Shown here piece after piece: positions 1-5,444 of a stretch of 50,122 nucleotides of DNA (positions are counted from its first letter, which is position 1; the number at the start of each line of letters is the position of its first letter). The notes below the pieces were generated by a model. The model was not told the DNA's origin, made no database searches, and was given only the letters and a program-made list of their open reading frames with translations. The stretch comes from Candidatus Kaiserbacteria bacterium (GTDB taxonomy: Bacteria > Patescibacteriota > Minisyncoccia > Phycocordibacterales > UBA2100): NCBI GenBank assembly GCA_003164215.1, contig PLSR01000019.1, positions 1-50,122 of the forward strand, given 5' to 3'. The position numbers were made by a program, and so were the translations under genes.

Positions 1-11
1 GTAGTTGGGAG

Positions 12-491
12 CTAAGTCAGCTCGGTGAGGAGATCTTCGAGATCCAAGGGTGCCGTGATCATTTCGACCATGCCGTCGTTGCCGACTTTCCACGTATCGC
101 GCGGCCGGTCCGCATAGAGCTCGACGCCGATCGAATCCGGATCATTGAGATAGATCGCCTCCGATACGCCATGGTCTGCCGTGCCCGTGAGCGGATACCC
201 GGCATCAATGAGCCGCTTCAAGACGAGCGCCAATTCTTTGCGCGTCGGGAAAAGTATCGCGAAGTGATACAAGCCCGAATGCCCCTGCGCCGGAGGCGTC
301 GCGCCCTTCCCCGCCCAGGTATTGAGACCGATGTGATGATGATACCCGCCGGCGGAAAGGAACACCGCCGAATCTCCGTAGCGCGCCGTGACCTCGAAGC
401 CGAGGATGTCGCGGTAGAACGCGAGCGAGCGCTCAAGGTCCGCGACCGTGAGATGCACATGGCCGATCGTCGTTTCAGGATGTGCTTTCAT
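12..491 (-). CDS. VOC-family (glyoxalase/extradiol dioxygenase fold) protein
   Basis: A 159-aa protein with two vicinal-oxygen-chelate half modules. The first begins near residue 9 with IGHVHLTVADLERSLAFYRD, and the second centres on HSGLYHFAILFPTRKELA. Candidate metal ligands are the His in HVHL, the His in GLYHFA and the Glu in GVELYAD, the usual H/H/E pattern of CatE-like (catechol 2,3-dioxygenase-type) VOC proteins. The GYHHHIGLNTWAG stretch is also typical of that subgroup. The substrate cannot be inferred. The gene starts 1 nt after the stop of the upstream nuclease gene, so the two probably share a transcript. Alternative functions are a glyoxalase or an antibiotic-binding protein. The fold is secure, the reaction is not. 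Confidence 0.85.
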   Translation of the reverse strand: MKAHPETTIGHVHLTVADLERSLAFYRDILGFEVTARYGDSAVFLSAGGYHHHIGLNTWAGKGATPPAQGHSGLYHFAILFPTRKELALVLKRLIDAGYPLTGTADHGVSEAIYLNDPDSIGVELYADRPRDTWKVGNDGMVEMITAPLDLEDLLTELT

Positions 492-492
492 A

Positions 493-1017
493 TCAATCCT
501 CTCGCTCTAAAACTGGAAAATATTTCTCGACGAGCGCCTCGTATTCCTCATACACCTCGGGCGATATATTCCACTCTGCTAACGACATCAAGGGTTCGAA
601 GACGAGTCCGCGCTTGGGCTGGCTGAAGTTCTTGAAGTAGGGCGGTCGGCAGATGCGGAAGTACGGCTTCTCGACGGAATTGATGAACACAATGAGCGCA
701 TTCCAATACTGCTCGACGCGCTCGAGCCGTTCGATCGTCTCATCATGCGGCGAATCAGTCGGATCGCGGCGGAATTTCACCTCCACCAAGGACGGCGTCC
801 CCGCCGTATCAATGACCACGAAATCCGGAATGGCCCGCAGACGCTCTCCCACTTCGCTCGTGCGATCAAAAGCTCCCTCGATCTGCGTGAGGTTCTGCAA
901 GACCGCCTCATACCCAAAGCGATACACCATATTCCCCGACCGTTTGAGCATCTCATCCACCAGCGTCTCCGCCATCCTCCCCTTCAACATATTCTCCGCC
1001 CAGTTTTGTTCCTGCAT
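493..1017 (-). CDS. PD-(D/E)XK nuclease-like protein
   Basis: A 174-aa protein with a clear nuclease core: PD at residues about 64-65 (AIPDFVVID) and E-V-K at 79-81 (LVEVKFRR), with an N-terminal helix containing a conserved-looking Glu (GRMAETLVDEML). I chose the ATG at 1017 because a TACTAT -10 box ends 6 nt before it. The longer ORF to 1059 would run through the repeated upstream sequence. The role is unknown: a small restriction- or repair-type DNase is a family-level inference. Its promoter and first codons recur in degenerate form at about 2740 and 4034, so this gene family has been copied or moved locally. Co-transcription with the downstream VOC gene is likely. Confidence 0.72.
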   Translation of the reverse strand: MQEQNWAENMLKGRMAETLVDEMLKRSGNMVYRFGYEAVLQNLTQIEGAFDRTSEVGERLRAIPDFVVIDTAGTPSLVEVKFRRDPTDSPHDETIERLERVEQYWNALIVFINSVEKPYFRICRPPYFKNFSQPKRGLVFEPLMSLAEWNISPEVYEEYEALVEKYFPVLERED

Positions 1018-1023
1018 ATCCCC

Positions 1024-1077
1024 ATAGTACCATCCCGACTTATCCCCAGAAGTTACCAAGCTCTGAGCTTGGTAACT
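1024..1077. repeat. Palindrome-bearing repeat, copy 1
   Basis: Contains TTATCCCCAGAAGT followed by a perfect 27-bp palindrome (1051-1077) with 13-bp arms around a central T, core ACCAAGCTCTGAGCTTGGT. Related copies occur at 1799-1819, 2748-2794 and 44687-44745. The first half (TAGTACCATCCCGACTTATC) is shared with the 2748 copy only and includes the promoter of the nuclease gene. The TTATCCCCA part resembles a DnaA box with one change, but I do not infer a function. Confidence 0.8.
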
Positions 1078-1080
1078 GGC

Positions 1081-1108
1081 TTGCGCGATATAGCAATACT
1101 GCTATACT
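1081..1108 (+). promoter_or_regulatory. Toxin-antitoxin promoter with overlapping operator-like palindrome
   Basis: TTGCGC at 1081-1086 and TATACT at 1103-1108, 16 nt apart. A perfect inverted repeat TATAGCA-atac-TGCTATA (1089-1106) covers the spacer and the start of the -10 box. That is where an antitoxin of the HigA type would be expected to autorepress. The operator role is inference. Confidence 0.55.
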
Positions 1109-1152
1109 ACAAAGAGGTCGGATTACAAGCTTCAATCGCATATTGGGGTCAT

Positions 1153-1452
1153 ATGCAGCTATATATGTTCGCCGACACAAGGGAATACCTTAATTCCCTT
1201 CAGGACTCGGCGCGTTCACAGGTAATGGAAGACATGCATCTGCTCGCTGTCACTGACGACAGAGCGGTGCGGACGAAACAACTGAAAGGTCAGATCCGAG
1301 AACTTATCGTCGGCGATCATCGACTCACCTACTTCAAAATCTTCGACACCTTGTATTTCGTCCGAGGATTCAGAAAGCAGAGCAGAAAGACGCCACCAGC
1401 GGAGATCGAATACGCGGAGAACGTTTACAAAATGGTAAAGCAAACGGTATGA
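1153..1452 (+). CDS. higB: HigB/RelE-type toxin (phage Gp49-like)
   Basis: About 99 aa from the ATG at 1153; an ATG at 1165 is also possible. The sequence KQLKGQIRELIVGDHRLTY followed by LYFVRGFRKQSRKTPPAEIE is the core of the Gp49-like branch of RelE/HigB mRNA interferases, with a basic strand and a C-terminal helix (EYAENVYKMVK). The long ORF 745-1452 is a chance extension. The stop overlaps the next ATG by 4 nt (ATGA), the usual coupling of toxin-first HigBA modules. Expected role: ribosome-dependent mRNA cleavage, neutralised by the antitoxin encoded next. Confidence 0.8.
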   Translation: MQLYMFADTREYLNSLQDSARSQVMEDMHLLAVTDDRAVRTKQLKGQIRELIVGDHRLTYFKIFDTLYFVRGFRKQSRKTPPAEIEYAENVYKMVKQTV

Positions 1453-1784
1453 AAAAGAAACAAAAGAAAACATGGAGAAGCATTCCATTCAAAAAAGAGG
1501 ACATGGTTTTGTATCGCTTCGAGGATGTCATAAAAGAGTCGATGAAAAGTCCGGAATTCCGACGCGAATATACCCAAGCCCTACAGCGTATCAAACTAGC
1601 AAAGCAGCTCTATGACATCCGCAAGGCCAAACGAATGACGCAAAAGAACGTCGCCGACAAAGCATCGATGCCGCAATCGGTCATCGCGCGGCTCGAAAGC
1701 GGCGAGCACAGCGCCTCCATCGCAACCCTCGGCAAAGTCGCAAGCGCCCTCGGCAAACAGATCGCCCTCGTGGATGCGACGTAG
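1449..1784 (+). CDS. higA: HigA-like XRE antitoxin
   Basis: A 111-aa protein with an N-terminal toxin-binding extension (EDVIKESMKSPEFRREY) and an XRE helix-turn-helix at about residues 50-108 (RMTQKNVADKASMPQSVIAR, then LESGEHSASIATLGKVASAL). Gene order toxin then antitoxin, the 4-nt overlap and the palindromic promoter at 1081 all fit a HigBA module. It should bind the toxin and repress its own promoter. A degenerate palindrome of the 1051 type follows 15 nt after the stop. Confidence 0.85.
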   Translation: MKKKQKKTWRSIPFKKEDMVLYRFEDVIKESMKSPEFRREYTQALQRIKLAKQLYDIRKAKRMTQKNVADKASMPQSVIARLESGEHSASIATLGKVASALGKQIALVDAT

Positions 1785-1798
1785 TATTCCCCAGGTAG

Positions 1799-1819
1799 TA
1801 CCAAGCTCTGAGCTTTGTA
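1799..1819. repeat. Palindromic repeat, copy 2
   Basis: TACCAAGCTCTGAGCTTTGTA, a one-mismatch version of the 1051-1077 palindrome, between the ends of the convergent higA and HicB-like genes. It may act as a shared terminator, but no clear T-run follows. Confidence 0.7.
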
Positions 1820-1820
1820 T

Positions 1821-2039
1821 TTAGGCAGTGCGACGCTTCCAACCTAATTCGGTAAGCACCTCGGTGAGCGTGCCTGCTTCTTGTAATTCTTCGAAAAAAA
1901 GTTCGACGACCTCGCTAAAGCGGCGCTTCACTTCGGCCATGTTCTTACCGCTCGTCGAAAGATCAAGCGCGGGCGTATAGGCAACGTAGCGCTTGCCATG
2001 CTTCGAAATATTGACGGAAAGAGATGTCTTGAGTTCCAT
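1821..2039 (-). CDS. HicB-like small protein, no HicA partner
   Basis: 72 aa from the ATG at 2039, chosen because TACGAT ends 7 nt upstream, with TTGCAG 17 nt further. The sequence (LSVNISKHGKRYVAYTPALD, then STSGKNMAEVKRRFSEVVELF) is the partial RNase H-like fold of HicB antitoxins. No HicA-type dsRNA-binding toxin is adjacent on either side and there is no C-terminal DNA-binding domain. It may be an orphan antitoxin or a HicB-fold protein with another job. Confidence 0.7.
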   Translation of the reverse strand: MELKTSLSVNISKHGKRYVAYTPALDLSTSGKNMAEVKRRFSEVVELFFEELQEAGTLTEVLTELGWKRRTA

Positions 2040-2084
2040 ACGAAGAATCGTAACAAAGTCTGTGTGGGCCTGCAATGAACCGCC

Positions 2085-2126
2085 GCTATTCGCCTATTCG
2101 CGCGAATTAGACTATAGAGAATTAGA
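2085..2126. repeat. ATTCGCGCGAAT repeat, copy 1
   Basis: CTATTCGCCTATTCGCGCGAATTAGACTATAGAG-type unit with the palindrome ATTCGCGCGAAT at 2096-2107. Near-identical copies lie at 2486-2527 and 2637-2676, on both sides of the ArsR gene. Its end overlaps the last codons of the ArsR gene. Confidence 0.8.
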
Positions 2127-2427
2127 GAAGAGACAGGAGAGAGCGAGTCAGTTTGGGGAGGGAGATGGAGCCGGAGATCCGGTAGAACATATTGAGGCTG
2201 CGCTGATCTCGCTCGAGAATAGCGGCCGATGTGAGGATCGTGAGATGTTTTGAGGTCGCCCTGAAGGAAAGTTTGATCTCGTGTGCGATATCCCCCACCG
2301 ACGCTTCCTTGTGCCCTTTCAGAAATCGCACGATCGCGATCCGGCGCCTGTTGGCGAGCGCCTTGAATATCCGCTCCGTCGCGGAGAGATCTTTCGCACT
2401 ATTGACCCCGTACATGACCCCATTCAT
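2122..2427 (-). CDS. ArsR-family winged-helix regulator
   Basis: 101 aa. LSATERIFKALANRRRIAIV, then VGDIAHEIKLSFRATSKHLTI form the ArsR winged helix with recognition helix RATSKHLTIL. There is no Cys-rich metal site, so it is probably not a classical metal sensor. A TAGAAT box ends 8 nt before the ATG. No target operon is adjacent: the gene is flanked only by repeats, so its regulon is unclear. C-terminal residues overlap repeat copy 1. Confidence 0.8.
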   Translation of the reverse strand: MNGVMYGVNSAKDLSATERIFKALANRRRIAIVRFLKGHKEASVGDIAHEIKLSFRATSKHLTILTSAAILERDQRSLNMFYRISGSISLPKLTRSLLSLL

Positions 2428-2485
2428 GCCTCACTATTCTACCACCGCGCGGCATGCACGCGGCCTGCATACCATTCGTGTGTTC

Positions 2486-2527
2486 AACTATTCGCCTATT
2501 CGCTTATTCGCGCGAATTAGACCTCAG
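2486..2527. repeat. ATTCGCGCGAAT repeat, copy 2
   Basis: Same unit as 2085-2126 with an extra CTTATTCG; palindrome at 2506-2517. It lies in the 2428-2803 gap, which otherwise holds only copy 3 and the decayed nuclease start. Confidence 0.75.
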
Positions 2528-2636
2528 AAAAAATAGGGACAAGAAAGTACGAGACCGACTGGTACTATTCGCTTATCGCGCGCGACCTACATTTCTCGAT
2601 CACGACGTGATCTTAGAAATGGGAAGTGCCCTTACA

Positions 2637-2676
2637 TACTATTCGCCTATTCGCGCGAATTAGACTATAGAGAAAT
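2637..2676. repeat. ATTCGCGCGAAT repeat, copy 3
   Basis: ACTATTCGCCTATTCGCGCG followed by AATTAGACTATAGAG, almost identical to copy 1; palindrome at 2649-2660. Confidence 0.75.
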
Positions 2677-2684
2677 TAGGAAAG

Positions 2685-2794
2685 GAAGGACGGACGGAAG
2701 GGACGGGGCGAGGTGAATGGATGGTTCTCCTGCATATGCATCTATAGTACCATCCCGACTTATCCCCAGAACCTACCAAGCTCCGAGCTTTGTA
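2685..2794 (-). pseudogene. Decayed duplicate of the nuclease promoter and first codons
   Basis: On the minus strand a palindrome copy (2774-2794) is followed by the same stretch as upstream of the 493-1017 nuclease (TTCTGGGGATAAGTCGGGAT), then a TACTAT box and ATGCAGGAGAACCATCC (2740 downward). The short reading frame begins MQEN, against MQEQNW in the intact gene, and then loses all similarity. This looks like a truncated gene copy. Confidence 0.55.
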
Positions 2795-2803
2795 ATTGTG
2801 TAG

Positions 2804-3718
2804 CTATACCAGAAGTGCATTAAGCTTTTCGCGTATCAACTCCAAATCCCCTACCAGCGGGCTCTTGGGCCACTTCTCGATAAGCGCAGTCATCGTGCGT
2901 ATGTAGTTCCCGAGGAGATCCTTTTTTGGGGCATTGAATCGCGTGAATATCTCTTCCCCGTTCGTCTCAAAATCAGTGAGAATTTCAGACGTGTTACTGA
3001 TGACATCAGCGGATTTCAGGAGAACTGAGTTATTCGAGAATGTCTTGATATGTTCAAGAGCTTCTTGCTTGCGGTCCGCCCAGGGGAGATCCCTTTTCGT
3101 CTCGGTGACACTTCCGACGAGCAGCGCGACCTCCGCGCCAAAACGTTCTTCTATCATTTCCCGCGTGACCTTTTTCGCCGGAATACTATCCTCCATCGTA
3201 TCGTGCAGTATTCCAGCAACAATGGTATCTTCATCCGCCCCCGCCCGAGCCAGAATGAGGCCGACAGTCAGTGGATGCGTGATGTACGGGATGTCTTTAC
3301 CTTTTCGCTTCTGTTTCTGATACACCTCGTGCGTCTTCATCGAGAATCGTACGGCCTTCTGAATCGCGATTGAATAGATCATACCGTTGGGTCCATTGTA
3401 GCCGACTGCGGTCTCATTCATACATTCAGCAATGATCTCGGCGCACAGCTCATCGGTAATGTACTTTCTCGCAGAAAACGGCACTTCCCCATCACCTTCT
3501 GTGAACGGATCTTCACCGAACATCGACCATAGCGCACTAAGCTTTTCGGGCGTTATATCCGGTCCATACATCTCCTTTAGGCTATTTCGCGTTATCCGTT
3601 TGCACGCCTCGATCGCTTCCGGCAAGCTTTCATACGAACCCCCCTCGTAGCGTTCACTCTCGTCCATGTAGTGATAGTTATCGTCTACAAAGACCCTATA
3701 CTTCTTATTCGTTGTCAT
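2804..3718 (-). CDS. SpoT/SAH-like HD alarmone hydrolase with N-terminal extra domain
   Basis: 304 aa from the ATG at 3718; the longer ORF runs back into the terminator-like hairpin. Residues about 135-300 form an HD domain of the RelA/SpoT hydrolase type: YITHPLTVGLILA, then ILHDTMEDS (HDxxED), SVTETKRDL and KSADVISNTSEI, matching the metal- and nucleotide-binding boxes of (p)ppGpp hydrolases. No synthetase or ACT domain is present. Residues 1-100 (YRVFVDDNYHYMDESERYE, then EAIEACKRI) form a separate domain of unknown function. The expected activity is hydrolysis of (p)ppGpp or a related nucleotide. A structured leader/ncRNA candidate lies upstream. Confidence 0.75.
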   Translation of the reverse strand: MTTNKKYRVFVDDNYHYMDESERYEGGSYESLPEAIEACKRITRNSLKEMYGPDITPEKLSALWSMFGEDPFTEGDGEVPFSARKYITDELCAEIIAECMNETAVGYNGPNGMIYSIAIQKAVRFSMKTHEVYQKQKRKGKDIPYITHPLTVGLILARAGADEDTIVAGILHDTMEDSIPAKKVTREMIEERFGAEVALLVGSVTETKRDLPWADRKQEALEHIKTFSNNSVLLKSADVISNTSEILTDFETNGEEIFTRFNAPKKDLLGNYIRTMTALIEKWPKSPLVGDLELIREKLNALLV

Positions 3719-3774
3719 ATTGCATTGTCTGTTTAATCTTTTAACGACTCTTAGACGTGCCGTTGCGACTACAA

Positions 3775-3956
3775 CAAACAAAAGCGGCTAAGAGAATTAG
3801 TCCAGCTCGATCGCTGAACGAAATCTCCCAACCGCTTTAGTGGTCAGTCATCTATCTCATGTGGCTCCTCGCAGATTTCCCAAGTTGCCTACCCTTTCGG
3901 GAGAGATAAACGGTTCGCAGACTGGCGAACTCAGTGGTAAGTAATCAAAGAACTAC
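3775..3956 (-). ncRNA. Structured RNA candidate upstream of the alarmone hydrolase
   Basis: No reading frame covers this stretch. An extended -10 (TGCTATACT, minus strand 3970-3963) would start a transcript near 3956. It folds locally as GTTCGC-cagtct-GCGAAC, a CCC-GAAA-GGG hairpin, and a 15-bp stem AAAGCGGTTGGGAGA / TCTCTTAGCCGCTTT enclosing GTTCAGC / GCTGGAC, then TTTTGTTTGTT. It could be a free ncRNA of about 180 nt or a terminating 5' leader of the hydrolase gene. I compared it from memory with tmRNA, RNase P, SRP, 6S and common riboswitch cores and recognised none. Confidence 0.5.
3781..3838 (-). terminator. Compound hairpin with T-rich tail
   Basis: Arms 3781-3795 and 3824-3838 pair over 15 bp (several G-U), with a 7-bp inner stem, followed on the minus strand by TTTTGTTTGTTGT. 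It ends the RNA candidate above and sits 60 nt before the hydrolase start. Confidence 0.6.
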
Positions 3957-3962
3957 TCTTAT

Positions 3963-4034
3963 AGTATAGCACGATTTTCCCCTTCCCGCCATCCTCCCGT
4001 TCAACATATTTTCAGCGTAATGATTTTTGTTCAT
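3963..4034 (-). pseudogene. Truncated 5' relic of a nuclease-like gene
   Basis: Starting at ATG 4034 the minus strand encodes MNKNHYAENMLNGRMAG, closely matching the start of the 493-1017 nuclease (MQEQNWAENMLKGRMAE). The leaderless promoter (TAATAT, 6 nt before ATG) is still there. Similarity ends near 3986; the frame then reads GKSCYTIRVVL and stops. The break falls just before the promoter of the structured RNA candidate. Confidence 0.65.
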
Positions 4035-4077
4035 ACGGTAATATTACAATTTGATTCCTTATCACGGAGGTTGCGGC

Positions 4078-4083
4078 TATAAT
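4078..4083 (+). promoter_or_regulatory. -10 box of a leaderless promoter (DUF3800 gene)
   Basis: TATAAT followed by exactly 6 nt (GTGCCC) and the ATG at 4090. Transcription would begin at or next to the start codon. No good -35 lies at 17 nt (TTGATT is 21 nt upstream). Confidence 0.65.
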
Positions 4084-4089
4084 GTGCCC

Positions 4090-4791
4090 ATGAGTGATTT
4101 CAGCATCTACTGCGACGAAAGCAATCATCTGGAAAGGGATGGTATATCTGCTATGGTTTTAGGGGCTGTATATGGACCTTCTGAAAAGATTAAGGCCGCA
4201 AATAAGCGCATACGGGAAATAAAGGAAAAGCACAAAATCGGCCCAACCACTGAAGTGAAATGGACAAAAGTTGCACCTAACAAGATAGCTTTTTATCTCG
4301 ATGTAATCGACTATTTCTTTGATAATGACGACCTTCACTTTCGAGCATTGATCGTAAACAAAGACAATCTTGATCATGAAAAATATAACCAAACGCACGA
4401 TGAGTTTTACTACAAAATGTACTTCGAGCTTCTAAGCAAGATTCTTGATCCTCAACAGAAGTATTACATTTATCTTGATATAAAAGACACACGAGGGAGT
4501 CGGAAAGTAAAAAAACTGAGAGACGTGCTGAGTAATAACATGTATGACTTCGGCGGAAATATCATCAAACGAATTCAGCAGGTACGGTCGAATGAAATTG
4601 AGATTTTGCAACTCACCGATCTGCTTATAGGCGCGATGCAATTCTTAAATCGATCAGACGTTAAAAGCGAAGCTAAAAAAACAATAGTCGAAAGAATGAA
4701 GGCACGATCCGGTTATGATCTCTCAAAGTCTACTCTCGTGCGGGAACCAAAGACAAACATTTTTTACTGGGGAGTATATAACCATGCGTAA
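4090..4791 (+). CDS. DUF3800 protein (RNase H-like fold)
   Basis: 233 aa. The start FSIYCDESNHLERDGISAM and the central YYIYLDIKDTRGSRK, then ILQLTDLLIGAMQF, are the hallmark acidic segments of DUF3800, predicted to have an RNase H-like nuclease fold: Asp/Glu in CDES, Asp in LDIKD, Asp in QLTDLL. Such proteins are often found in defence islands and on phages, but the function is unproven. The start is fixed by the TATAAT box. The gene is clearly more AT-rich than the housekeeping genes and its stop overlaps the next start (TAATG). It sits between an alarmone hydrolase and a restriction-modification gene. Confidence 0.8.
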   Translation: MSDFSIYCDESNHLERDGISAMVLGAVYGPSEKIKAANKRIREIKEKHKIGPTTEVKWTKVAPNKIAFYLDVIDYFFDNDDLHFRALIVNKDNLDHEKYNQTHDEFYYKMYFELLSKILDPQQKYYIYLDIKDTRGSRKVKKLRDVLSNNMYDFGGNIIKRIQQVRSNEIEILQLTDLLIGAMQFLNRSDVKSEAKKTIVERMKARSGYDLSKSTLVREPKTNIFYWGVYNHA

Positions 4792-5306
4792 TGTTTATGA
4801 GTTCCCCCCTCCCGGATTGGCTTGATCCTCTTGTGTGCCTTACAGATTTTGACGGAGACCCGAAGGCATATATAGAACACCTCTATACTCTATTCGTGAG
4901 GGATTTTATTACTACCAGGCCACAGTTTAAGGATGCCCCGGTGTTGTTCGACCGTATAATTGAAAGCGGAAAACCAAGAACGTTCACACACATCACTACT
5001 GAGGAGGACAGGGCGACCGGCGATAGAGTACTATCACTGCGAAGATGCGAACGTATCGGTTGGATAAAGGCAATCATCGAACACGTCAATGATCCTGCTA
5101 TTCTTTTTTGGGAGAAGGAACACTTTGCTCCACAAAGAAAAGCCAACCGACTCTACTTCTTTCTAGAGTGTGACAATTTTTTGGTAATTATTGAAGAGAA
5201 AAAGAGCGGACACTTTATGATAACGGCAATCTACGTCGACAATCCTAATCAGAAAAGAAAGCACTTAAAGGCTTACGAGGAGTATAGAAAAATCCAAGGA
5301 TCATAG
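4791..5306 (+). CDS. Small protein coupled to DUF3800, possibly phage P1-related/BECR-like
   Basis: 171 aa, start overlapping the DUF3800 stop by 1 nt. The C-terminal half (LRRCERIGWIKAIIEH, WEKEHFAPQRKANRLYF, then TAIYVDNPNQKRKHLKAYEE) resembles, from memory, phage P1-related proteins and the RNase-toxin fold with a basic C-terminal strand. The N-terminal half (LPDWLDPLVCLTDFDGDPKAY) is not recognised. Tight coupling suggests it acts with DUF3800, for example as a toxin-inhibitor or nuclease pair. That is inference. AT-rich like its neighbour. Confidence 0.55.
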   Translation: MFMSSPLPDWLDPLVCLTDFDGDPKAYIEHLYTLFVRDFITTRPQFKDAPVLFDRIIESGKPRTFTHITTEEDRATGDRVLSLRRCERIGWIKAIIEHVNDPAILFWEKEHFAPQRKANRLYFFLECDNFLVIIEEKKSGHFMITAIYVDNPNQKRKHLKAYEEYRKIQGS

Positions 5307-5318
5307 CCAAAAGGCAAG

Positions 5319-5340
5319 AAACCGCCAAGATAGGCGGTTT
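5319..5340. terminator. Intrinsic terminator between convergent genes
   Basis: AAACCGCC-aagata-GGCGGTTT, a perfect 8-bp stem, 13 nt after the stop of the 4791-5306 gene; a CTTTTT follows 11 nt later. Converging with the restriction-modification gene. The 5341-5444 spacer also has a lone TGTGGATAA (DnaA-box sequence). Confidence 0.65.
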
Positions 5341-5444
5341 CAAGAACTCTTTTTACACTAGGTAAATGAGATAACCGAAGTATAGGCCATTTAGGGTTAA
5401 ATTTCAATGAACTGTGGATAAGTATGTGCTTATCAAAAGTCGCT

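Noticed and set aside
1821-2039. A complete HicAB toxin-antitoxin system
   Set aside because: No HicA-type toxin frame exists on either side; only the HicB-like protein is present.
3775-3956. tmRNA, RNase P, SRP RNA, 6S or a known riboswitch
   Set aside because: None of their conserved cores could be found by eye; left as an unclassified RNA candidate.
5413-5421. Replication origin at the TGTGGATAA DnaA box
   Set aside because: A single box without a cluster, AT-rich unwinding region, or dnaA/dnaN nearby.
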